DNA of 64,000 bases from Bromus sterilis (lineage: Eukaryota; Streptophyta; Magnoliopsida; Poales; Poaceae). A model generated the notes under the pieces. That model was not told the DNA's origin. It saw nothing but the letters and a program-made list of their open reading frames with translations, and did no database searches. Where the stretch lies: positions 225,583,770-225,647,769 of the forward strand of contig OX465595.1 of the NCBI GenBank assembly GCA_950022295.1. The letters are read 5' to 3'. The translations under genes were made by a program, and so were the position numbers. This document shows positions 33,601 through 42,842 of this stretch, piece after piece (within the stretch, counting starts at the first letter, position 1; every line of letters starts with the position of its first letter).

Positions 33601-33819
33601 AAGGTAGACCCGCAGTACGGAATGACAACAGTGGATGTCAACAATCTTGGGTACAGAGAGGAACCATTCGTACTAGCCAATGATGTGGCTCAGGTTTTCT
33701 ATGTGAAGGACACGTCTAGCAAAACGAGAAAAAGGAAAGATAAGGAAGTGAATACATCATACGGTGAGCCAAAGCGCCACATAGTTCTTTCAGGGAAAAG
33801 AAACCTTGTGGGAGTGTAG
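30641..33819 (+). pseudogene. CACTA transposase, TNP2/TNPD type
   Basis: Start chosen at MSRQWMYDED (30,641), the usual beginning. Domains in order: transposase-associated domain (30,641-30,870; CCPCGVCKDNK, HLFKHGFMSGY); acidic linker with a TAA at 30,986; a zinc-like CPNDC...NECPVCG (31,335-31,405); Transposase_21 core with LSADGINPFGEQSSNHS (first Asp, 31,694), GNDIDVYLRPLVEEL and SAIDLMHVTKNLCVNLLG; a shift near 32,070; a TAG at 32,511; DUF4218 (32,570-33,000; MTQLLPVALRGLLP, MFPFERFIGVLKKY); a shift near 33,120; DUF4216 (33,380-33,690; YTIAQDEKSTNQNSGVRF, LFRCKWFN). It would cut and join the element ends in the nucleus. Broken by at least two shifts and two stops. Confidence 0.88.
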
Positions 33820-34634
33820 GACAAGACAGACAAGTCAGAAGATTATGAAAAGTTTCATGAAATTCCTCCCTTCACAGTAAAGACTGACCCAAGCATCGTG
33901 TTAAATGAAGAAGATTGTCCATGGTTACGGTGAAAAAAGAAAGGGAAACACGCGAAGAAATAGTATGTAGGGTATCCGAATGATTTGTATTCGGTCGATG
34001 AACTGAAAGATTTCTATGTGTAGAACAAAACACAAGGTTTCCCCTGCATACAACCCGACGGTGGCTCATGAGTGCAAGAATATCAATGCACCATCGGACG
34101 TATGCAGGGAATCCGAATGATTTGTATTCGGTCGATCATGAACTGAAATATTTCTATGTGTAGAAAAAACACAAGGTTTCCCCTGCATACAGCCCGACGG
34201 TGGCTCATGAGTGCATTTAATGATTTATTTTGTGCCAAATGACCCTGAAAATGGAAAGCATCTACAAATGAACTCCGAAAAGGTTGAAACTTGGCATGGT
34301 ATCATCACTTGACCCATATAACATGTGTGCAAAAGTTGAGAGGGTTACGACAAAAACTGGATGCACTTCGTGTACAAACTGGAGCATCTCTTTCGAAGTG
34401 TGAGGGTTTTAGACGAAAACTCATCTGTTACAAAGGCATTTCAATTTTCTAAACTTTTTTGAACTCAAGACTTTTTGTGCATTCAATATGCACCATTCAA
34501 AGCCACATACTAAAATTTGAACCCTTTCTGACTTCATTTTCTATTTTCCATGCATTTAATGATTTATTTTGTGCCAAATGACTTCAAAAGAATTACTAAA
34601 AACAAATAATCAATAAATATAAAGTGTATATCTT
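33820..34634 (+). other. CACTA spacer after the transposase
   Basis: Remnants of the transposase C-terminus run to about 34,070 with several stops. Two near-copies of a ~120-bp stretch follow each other (about 33,970-34,075 and 34,100-34,215; both contain ccgaatgatttgtattcggtc and acaaggtttcccctgcatac). The phrase tttaatgatttattttgtgc occurs at 34,217 and again at 34,556. No gene is supported. Confidence 0.5.
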
Positions 34635-34639
34635 TAGTA

Positions 34640-34813
34640 CCGGTTCGTGATACGAACCGGTGCTAAAGGTCTCCACTCTTCCCGCTGAAAATTTGCCCGA
34701 AAAATTGAGTAAATTGGAGACCTTTAGCACCGGTTTGTGTTAGCAACCGGTTCTAAAGGGTCTTTAGTACCGGTTTGTGATACAAACCGGTTCTAAAGGT
34801 ATCCGCTATATAA
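34640..34813 (+). promoter_or_regulatory. CACTA internal palindrome cluster and second promoter
   Basis: Three palindromes of the subterminal type (arms ctttagtaccggtt / aaccggttctaaag) lie at 34,640-34,800, more than 5 kb from either end. A TATA box, ctatataa at 34,806-34,813, follows in the context aggtatccgctatataacccc, matching the first promoter (gatacagctatatatacccc at 29,508). The second large gene lies downstream. The cluster therefore looks like a duplicated promoter/binding module. Confidence 0.6.
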
Positions 34814-35079
34814 CCCCACCTCCTCACGGGGCAAACCACCGCCGCCCAGATCGAAACTTGACGCCCCAGGCTGTTGCGCTCTGTCGTCGTCATCGCCCTC
34901 TCCGCCAGGCTGCTGCGCTCCACCGCCGTTGTCGCCCTCGCCGTCTCCGCCGTTCCTCGCCTTCGTCTCCGCCGGCGCTGCCGCTGGTGAGCTCTCCTCT
35001 TCCCCCCTCTCCGACCACATGCATGTGTCCACGGCGAGCTCCGCCGTCGTAGTACCCCTCCGAGGATCAACGACGATGC
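34814..35079 (+). other. GC-rich leader of the second CACTA transcript
   Basis: A GC-rich, Pro/Arg-coding-like stretch after the second TATA box with a donor-like gctggtgagctctcc near 34,983. Probably a 5' untranslated exon. The overlapping ORFs in all frames are products of base composition. Confidence 0.4.
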
Positions 35080-35335
35080 TAGATGAATATTTTGCTAGAT
35101 GAAAATGTTGCTAGATGAACAATTTTGCTAGATGAACATTTTGCTAGATGGACATTTTTGCTAGATGGACTTTTTTGCTAGATGGACTTTGCTAGATGAA
35201 CAATTTTGCTAGATGAACAATTTTGCTAGATGTGAACATGTTGTTAGATGAACATTTTTCTAGATGAACATTTTGCTAGATGAACATTTTTGCTACATGA
35301 ACATTTTGCTAGATGAAAATTTTTGTTGTAAGCCT
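35080..35335 (+). repeat. ~18-bp minisatellite, CACTA leader intron
   Basis: About sixteen imperfect copies of ttttgctagatgaacat, with variants of 13 to 21 bp. It lies between the GC-rich leader and the first long exon of the second gene, so probably in an intron. Confidence 0.8.
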
Positions 35336-35527
35336 TGTAATCAAGTATATATATGAAATTTTGTTAGTATATATATTGTTATAAATATTATTAGTATATA
35401 TATTGTTCTAAATATTATTAGTATATATATATGATATGTTCTACAATTTGAGCTATAGATCAATAGCTATTAACATGAAAATATTAAGATATTTTTAGTT
35501 GTAATTTTATTAGTTTCATTAGTGAGA

Positions 35528-35934
35528 ATGCCGGGCCCGCATCCTCGTTACCGTCGCGCTCCGGAAGTTCTTGACGGGATGCGCAATGTCTTGGACTGGG
35601 CTCCGCCGGGATGGCACTGGGAGGTGGTTTCCGGGGTGCGTCGCTTAGCGAGGAATCCGGGTCTTGTCGTCGACCCAGATCTTCTTTGGTGGCGGTCGCG
35701 TGGGCCACAGTCGGTGCGGAGGGAGCCGGCCCCCGAGGAGGTTGTACGCCGACGGATCAGGGAGGAGGACGACCACGTCCGTCGCTACATGGAGGCGTTG
35801 GATGCCTGGTACTACAGTTTATGGCAGGTGCTTCAGGGATCTCACCCTAGTTACGAGTGGGTGATGGCTCCTTCTCTTTGGGTGTCCACCGCCAGCCGGA
35901 GCCGACGTCGTTTACTGTTTTACCTAGTGATATG

Positions 35935-35972
<38 letters not shown>

Positions 35973-38900
35973 TAGCTCTAGTGATCGACATATATATTAG
36001 TGTTGCATATATGTGAACTGGATTATTCGAGATGTAAGCTGGATTATTATTCTAATATTATTGTTGCATGTGAACTTGATTATTTGAGATGTCATTTTCT
36101 ATATTTGCTTATACTAAATTGTGTTATCTTTTTCTGCATCTCGTCGATATTAGTTAAGCTATGGACGACGTGTTCAATAGCGGCAGAGAGCAAGAAGATG
36201 ATATGTACAAAATTATCGTCGAAGCCGATATCGGTCCTCATGATGAAGCCGATATCGGTCCTCATGATGACGCCGATATCGATGATGATGGCTCACGATA
36301 TCTGAACGATTCCTGTGAGGGAATGTTCGACGAAGGAGAAGAACAAGGTCTTCAATTAACAACAAAGTCTGCCGAGGTATATATATAAATATATATAAGG
36401 CCTCTGGTGATCATAAAATTTACAAATAATTGATTTATCACTAATAGTTAACAAATATTTCTTCTTCTAGAAACCTGGATCGAGCAAATCTTCTTCAAGC
36501 AAAGCAAAACGTGGCCTGGCCAAATTGCCGATGGATGATGTAAAGTACAACATCGATGGGATCGGTTTGAGTGGCCAGCCGAATGCTCCGGAAGCTCACG
36601 TGAATAAATGGATAGCTATATGCGGAGTAATTGTTAGAGATAACATCCCGATTAGCACTCAAGAATGGCATCAGCCAAAGGAAGGTGGAAACAAGAGTTT
36701 TGTCAGCGATAGAGCAAAAGAGTATCTTTGGGATAAACTCTTATCATATTTCACCCTACCAGATTGGGCGACACCAGACGATGTGTTGAAAGTCAAGCAT
36801 GTTGCTCTTAAGAAGATGGCAGAACTATTCTGATCTTGGAAGGTAAAGCTATGGTCCAAATACGTTTCTAATAATAAGAAGACTCCAAATTTTACTGGAG
36901 CACTAGCGAAGGTACAAGCACATTGGGACAAATTTGTGGAGAACAACGAATCAGATGAAGCTAAACTTCGGTCGGAAATAAACAAGATTAATGCTGAGAA
37001 GCATAAGCTTTTCCATACCATGCGGACAGGTGGCTACAAGTTCGCGTCGCCTAAGTGGGATGCATTTAAGAAGAAGCTGATTGCTGCAGGGGTCACTCCA
37101 GTCACAATATATTTTCCACCCAGGTGCAGGAGTTGGTTTTTTGGGCATGGGGGAAAGTTGGACCTAGAGACAGGGAAGGTGATTATAAAGGCAAGTCTTA
37201 AAGGAGCCGATCAAGAGATACTAAATGCAACTGATGATGCTAGGAATGGGATTTTCATCCCCGAGAAAGAGAACTACGAGCTTACACGCTCCCTCAAGAA
37301 TCCTGAACATCCAGGACGAACACGAGGTGTAGGCGTTGTTCCATGGTATGAGGGGTTTGCGGAGTATAAAGATACTTACAAAAGCCGTGCAAGAAAGAAG
37401 AAGCTGGAAGAAGACCGTCTTTCAAAGTTGGAAAATTCTATGAAGGATATGCATGAGCGACTACAGGCGTCACTTATCCAGCAACCGCAGCCAACTCAAA
37501 ATCCACCTGAAGAAACTACCGTCCCATGTATGGCGAAAAGCAGTGTGGGCTCCACGGGGGTCGATGATGGTCACTACCCCGTGGATGATATCACAGAGCA
37601 GAAACGTTGCGAGCTAATCTTCAAAATGAACAATATATCCATTAAGGTGGTGGACGGCTTTGCTTTAACGAATCCACCTGGAGCACTGCACCACTGCAAT
37701 CCGATTCCACCTGGCTATGCTCGTGTCGGGGTGGATGAAGTTGTGACGGAATATCAAGAACTAAACCTTGATATTCCTGGAGGTGAAGGGCAGAAGACCC
37801 TCAGAGAAGCCAAACAACGTGGTATCTATCTATGGAGAAAACAATGGATCATATTTTCATCCATTATGTCAAGTCCAACGCGTTCGACATCAAGTTCACC
37901 ACCACCCCCCGAGATGGATTGCATCCCGACTCCGCAGCACCAGCCGAGTCCTGCACCCCTCCCCGAGATGGAGCGCAGTGCGACTCCGCAACATCAGCCG
38001 AGTCCTGCACCATCCATCCCCGAGATGGAGCACAGTGGGACTGATCCGCTGCGACGTCAGCCGAGTCCTGCACCATCCATCCCCGTGGAGCGCAGCGCGA
38101 CTCCGCCGCGTCAGTCGATTCCACCACAACCACCCCACATCGCGATTCCGCAGCGCCAACCGATCCCACCAGCTACCCCCGTGATGGATAGAAGGCAAAC
38201 ACGACAATCAAAAATTAATTGACCTCCGCCGCGTCATAGCAGTCCACCGAAGAAGAAAACAAAGAAAGCTAAACCCCAGAAGAGTCCGCCGGTCTTACCC
38301 TGGGATAGGAGTGTAGCTGAAACCAAGGCCACATTGGATGAAGTCGTGGCGAAGCACCTTGCACCGAAACCTCCCCCGCCACCGAAGGAGAAAATACCTG
38401 AGGTAACAGTACAACACTTCTTGAAGATGTTTGAACCCCCTGTTAAGACCGTGTTCTCGGACTACGAACGCTCTATTAACAAGTCTTTTCTGCAAAAGGG
38501 TTCAAGAAGCAGCCACTCAGGCAGTAAAAAATGCGGGAAAACTGTTGCCCAACTGGAGAACAGACAGTGCAATCGATAGCCCCGCTCAAGGTGAATACCA
38601 AGCAGCAGGAAGAGATAACCGACGAACAAAGAGCATTTGCTAGAGAGGCGGTTCTTACTATTGAAAAACATTTAAACCTTGATGATTTGTCCGGTGAGCC
38701 ATCTCCAAAAAGGAAATATGCAAAAGGGGAGCCTATGGTCACTGAAGAAGAAGAGAAGCTATTATCAACGCAAATGCGCAACTTGCATAAGTGGTACATC
38801 AAAGAAGCTATACCGTTCGAGATGACCGGCTTCTGGATTCCGATCGGGCCAGATTATTTCGACAATGGAACTGGTGACTTGTGGATTGCAAATGCAGAAT

Positions 38901-39990
38901 TATTTCAGTTATTCCATCAATTAGCACTCGACAAATCTATCGTCAGTTTGTATTGTCTGTAAGTGATTTCTTTCTAGCTCAGCTCGTACGTCATTGACTG
39001 TATTATCCTCACTATATATATTCTTTTGTGTGTGGTATTATGCAGAATGAAGATGTACGAAATGAGAAAAGCTGGAGTCTTTGGCATTGGGTTCATTGAC
39101 CCAAATACCATACATGAAGTAACAGTAAAACATAATACAGATTTCGCGGAGACCCTTTTGCTTAAAAGTTTGAGGGATCTACATGCAGAAGAACATATAC
39201 TATTTCCTTACAACTTCAAGTGAGTGTCATTATTTTGTACTACAAATTATAGTTTTGCTTACTCGATATTGTTATATAAGTGATACCCGCTTACGTGTGC
39301 GCAGCTATCACTTCATCCTGCTAGACATTGAAATGGAAAAAGGAAGGGTTACAGTAATGGACTCACTACGTAAAGATATTAGTGAGTATAAAGAAATTAA
39401 GAACTCATTCGCCAGGTAATTTTAATCATTATCACACATGTAGGCTTCTTTAGTGTTCACTTTAAGTTTCTGTTATATCAAGTAATTAACTCCTTTATTC
39501 ATTTTCTTTGACGGCAGAGTTTGGGGAAAGTTCAAAAAACTCGAGCGCGGTGAATGGAAGGAGAAGCTGACGTGGCAGCACGATAAATATGTGAGAGAAC
39601 ATTCGATTTAATTATATTTCTAGTTTCAATATACCATTATCATCTATATGCTTGATTATTAAATCTGTTTGAATTCTATTTTGTTGTGAAGTGTATGAGG
39701 CAGACATCGGGGACTGAACCTTGTGCTTACATCGTAATGGAGAACATTCGCTATATGACCCAAAATTTAATCAAAGAACAATGATGGTACGTAAATACTA
39801 TCTAGACTTTGTTCTTACCATATGTAATATATTCATATATTGATCATCTTCTTTAAATAATAAGATTTGGGAGAAGCAGGATAAACTCGACATAAATTAT
39901 CGCATGCGAGCACTTCAAGAGGAAATAGCGGGATTTCTTCTTCCTGAAGTCATAAATAAGTCGACCGGAGAATTCCCTTACCATATGTAA
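35528..39990 (+). pseudogene. Second CACTA protein: Ptta/En/Spm-type domain joined to C48 (Ulp1-like) protease
   Basis: A multi-exon gene. A first ORF at 35,528-36,016 (VVDPDLLWWRSRGPQSVRRE) may be its 5' exon. Then 36,161-36,376 (acidic, repeated ADIGPHDE) splices to 36,471 (GT 36,377, AG 36,470, in phase). The Transposase_24/Ptta-type domain spans 36,580-37,420: HVNKWIAICGVIV, ALAKVQAHWDKFVEN, ending EYKDTYKSRARKKK. A Pro-rich repeat linker follows (37,880-38,210). The C48 part starts near 38,820; exons at 39,046-39,220, 39,303-39,417, 39,519-39,591 and 39,692 onward have consistent GT/AG phases. YHFILLDIE and VTVMDSLR supply His and Asp; GTEPCAYIVMENIR supplies Cys. Defects: TGA 36,831, TGA 38,221, shift near 38,520, TGA near 39,781. 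C48 enzymes cleave SUMO-like tags; substrate unknown. Confidence 0.8.
35937..35969. repeat. (TA)n microsatellite in the CACTA second gene
   Basis: About fifteen TA dinucleotides at the 3' end of the first ORF, where they encode a meaningless Tyr-Ile run. This suggests that the true exon ends before it. Confidence 0.9.
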
Positions 39991-40533
39991 TAGGAAACTG
40001 GTGTGTTGTCCATATAATGTAACTGTATGTATATTCAAATGCCCTCCACTGTTGTGGGCTCGAGGCAAGCAAAGAGGGGCGGTGGTGAGGCACTAGTACT
40101 ATATATGATCGATGTATATATATGTTAGAGGTACGATAATTCTACTATATATGATGGTTCTAGCTAGCTATGAGATATTCTACATGTATATATATATGCA
40201 TTGTACTTTATGTAATAGCGTCAAATAAATAGTAATCCTAAACCCAAAAGAAAAGAATTAATAAACCCTAAACCCTAAACTATTAAAACCAAAAAGAAAA
40301 TAATTAAAAAAACTTATATCTCTAAACCTTTAGAATCGGTTGGTGCTAAAGGTTCCCGAGCCCTCGCGCCCGACCTGCCACCATGTGGCTGGCTGCAGAG
40401 ATTTTAGAACCGGTTCGTGAGCAACCGGTTCTAAAGGGGTTTACCCTCTAACACCGAACCTTTAGCACCGGTTGCCAAAACCGGTTCTAATGGCCTCCCA
40501 AAACCGGTTCTAATGACCTGTTTTGCACTAGTG
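39991..40533 (+). repeat. CACTA 3' untranslated and subterminal region
   Basis: After the last exon come AT-rich DNA and two or three telomere-like aaaccct units (about 40,262-40,282). From 40,328 to the end there are five or six CCGGTT half-sites (cggttggtgctaaagg, aaccggttctaaaggg, aaaaccggttctaatgg), then the terminal repeat ending tgcactagtg. Confidence 0.8.
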
Positions 40534-41235
40534 AAATGGTGGTTCACAAAACAATCCACGCCCAGGCTATACGAGTATAAATTAGTAGCCACATGTGATG
40601 AAAGAAAGAAATATAATACTCCCAAGCTATATGAGTATAAACTAGTAGCCTTATGTAAAACAATGAAATGCTCGAGGATAGATGAGTATAAAATACCGTC
40701 CTTGCTAAACACTGAGCATTATGAGCTTATAGTCTCATGTGTAAAAAACAACAAGATAACACTCCAAGCTATATGAGTATAAACTACTAGCCTCATGTTA
40801 AAAAAAATCAAATACTTTAAGGTTAGATGAGTATAAATTATCATCCTCATTGAACTGTTGAGATACATAAGCTAATAGCCTCATGTATACAAAATAGTAA
40901 TACTCCAAGTTGTATGAGTGTAAGACCACTAGCTTCATACATATAAAATGAAACACTAGGATAAATTACAAACCTCTTGAGGATAAACTTCAACCTCAAA
41001 TTTAAAAAAGAATGTAATGCTCCAATGCTATATGAGCCTAAACTGTAAGCATCGTATGAAATATTTTTACACGTATACAAAAATGCTCCAATATTCTACG
41101 AGCCCAAACTGTAATTTTTTTTTGCTCCAATGCTATATGAGCCTAAACTATAAGCATCATGTGAAACATTTTTTTTACACAAATACAAAATGCTCCGATG
41201 CTATATGAGCTTAAACTGTAAGCATGTGTCTAAAT
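40534..41235 (+). repeat. Element D 3' tandem repeat zone, right part
   Basis: After the aaa duplication the D repeat resumes: about ten copies of a ~60-bp unit with core aagctatatgagtataaact(a/g)tagcc. The core is recognisably the same as the left part (gagtataaactgtg), which shows that the CACTA split a single array. Confidence 0.8.
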
Positions 41236-42260
41236 AAATGTTAAATTTGATCCAACCATAAAGAAAATCATATCTTCGACACAATATATACGTGTCACTT
41301 GTAATGGTCTCGACGGTTGTACGACGGACCAAGCCCATATAAGACCTGACCGAAACGTCGACCGCGAGAAAATTTACGTCATATAATTTTTTTTCTGTGA
41401 TAAAGTACCCCTCATGTATATTTGAGCTCATGGGTGTGCGACAGACCATGTTTTAAAAAAACTTGCCGAAACGCTAACCATGAAGAAATCAAAGTTTTGG
41501 CATAATATATGTACGATGTCATTTATAATAATTTTTATAGTCGTATGACGGACCAAGTTTAGATCGGCAGATCAACAAGCATAAGAAAATATGTACTATA
41601 TCACCAAAAAAAAACAATCAAATTGCCATATCATGTATATCAGTTTTCACGGTTATACGACGGATCAAGTTCGTATAAAACTTGTCAGCACGCCAACCGT
41701 GAAACAAAGGTTGCTAGTTTACAAGTAGGTTCAAAGAGGAATCACAAGCATATTCAAATGAAATTGCATATTATAATGCTATATGATGGCATGCATGTCT
41801 ACCATATGTACCCAACTTACAAGTAAAAAAAAGGGACAGGTCTAAAAGTTGTGCTACCTGTTTGGAAAGAAAGTAAGAAACACAAGTATATCGAGCAAAG
41901 ATCGATCAGTTACACATAACTGTGATCAGCCTGTAAAAAAAAGATAGGAAGGCAGATCACATATGTGAAACATCAACTCCGATGAAAGTTGTAGAAATAA
42001 GCATGCAGCACCGGCGTCTAAATCAAGAACCGATCTGCAGCACCGGCGTCTAAATCGTGAACCGATCTGCAGTCACGCGGAGAGTTGCTAGCTTTTACCC
42101 CTAATAAAAGAAAGCCATCACGAAAGATCAGCTAGATACGGGAAACCTAAGATAAGCTTGCATCTATGATTATGATAGGTGTACGTACCCAAAAACAGCA
42201 GGTTCTCCTCGAGATCTAATCTGACTTGAAATCGCTAGGGCTTTGTATTAGAGAGAAGAC

Positions 42261-42303
<43 letters not shown>

Positions 42304-42431
42304 AACCTGGCGCAGAACCATGAGAAATTTGTTAGCCAGCGAATAGGATATCGGATATGGCTAGTTAATCGTGGAAATTTCGCCCTTATCCAACCAGGAA
42401 CAAAACATCCCAACAAACATTTAAAATATCA
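41236..42431 (+). other. Element D 3' region, non-coding
   Basis: Contains three to four degenerate ~120-bp repeats (41,310-41,710) with core cggttgtacgacggaccaag and aaacgtcgaccgcgag; an exact-looking 33-bp duplication gcagcaccggcgtctaaatc near 42,005 and 42,038; and a (TA)n run at 42,263-42,301. No gene. Confidence 0.6.
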
Positions 42432-42650
42432 GGAGCCGAGCAGTTCGTGCGCACCGGCCTGTCGTGCGACGACGACCTGTCCCGGTGGCGCCTCGTGTCC
42501 GACTCCAAGCTGCACGTAGCCGCCAACGCGTCGTCGTCATCCGGCTTCGGCAGCGGCATGCTCTGTGTGGGACGTTGGTGCAGATAGGCGGAGCACGGTC
42601 ACCAACCCTTGCCGGTGCCCGAGCGCGGACAACAGCTGCCTCTCAAGCTC
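42432..42650 (+). pseudogene. Captured gene fragment resembling a GH5-type hydrolase C-terminus
   Basis: A GC-rich island in AT-rich element DNA. One frame reads RTGLSCDDDLSRWRLVSDSK, then LHVAANASSSSGFGSGMLC; after a frameshift near 42,570 another reads STVTNPCRCPSADNSC. This order (WRLVSDSK..., LC, then S.VTNPCRC) resembles the C-terminal tail of plant glycosyl hydrolase family 5 (cellulase-like) proteins as I remember them. I therefore infer a small exon fragment captured from a host gene. Only about 70 codons are present, without catalytic residues, so it is not functional. Confidence 0.45.
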
Positions 42651-42842
42651 AAGAGCTCCACAATCATCCATCCACATGCATCAGTACCATCATACTAATT
42701 ATCTGAATAAAAATGTATGCACGCTTCAGGCGCTAAGCTGAATTAGGAAGACATACTTCAACCAAAATCCATATATTTCGAGCTCTGAATTCGAATAAAT
42801 AAATAAAGAAAATATATTCGCATTCAGACCTCGAGGGGCATC
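42651..42842 (+). other. Element D 3' end before LTR
   Basis: AT-rich DNA ending in cctcgaggggcatc, the likely polypurine tract region, immediately before TGTTGACA at 42,843. Confidence 0.5.

Larger units (their letters stand above)
29198..40533 (+). mobile_element. CACTA (En/Spm-type) DNA transposon, 11.3 kb
   Basis: Ends are CACTAATACAAAACAGG (29,198) and the inverse of CACTAGTGCAAAACAGG (ending 40,533), a terminal inverted repeat with two or three mismatches. A 3-bp TSD, aaa, is present at 29,195-29,197 and 40,534-40,536. Both subterminal regions are packed with a CCGGTT-centred palindromic motif. Inside are a small coiled-coil gene, a TNP2-type transposase and a second large gene with a C48 protease domain. 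The insertion point is D's 3' tandem-repeat zone. The genes have several stops and shifts, so this copy is no longer autonomous. Confidence 0.93.

Noticed and set aside
35528..36016. Treating this ORF as an independent host gene
   Set aside because: It ends in a (TA)n run, lies between the CACTA's second promoter and the next exon, and fits as a 5' exon of the element's gene. The link is inferred, not shown.
40262..40282. Telomere-like aaaccct units
   Set aside because: Only two or three copies at a CACTA end; such short runs are common in plant AT-rich DNA. Similar single units occur in C's LTRs (near 15,380 and 53,925).
29198..40533. Possibility that the CACTA region holds two separate nested CACTA elements
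   Set aside because: No second CACTA terminus or 3-bp duplication is visible near 34,640-34,813; the internal array fits a duplicated promoter better. Kept as an alternative in the finding.
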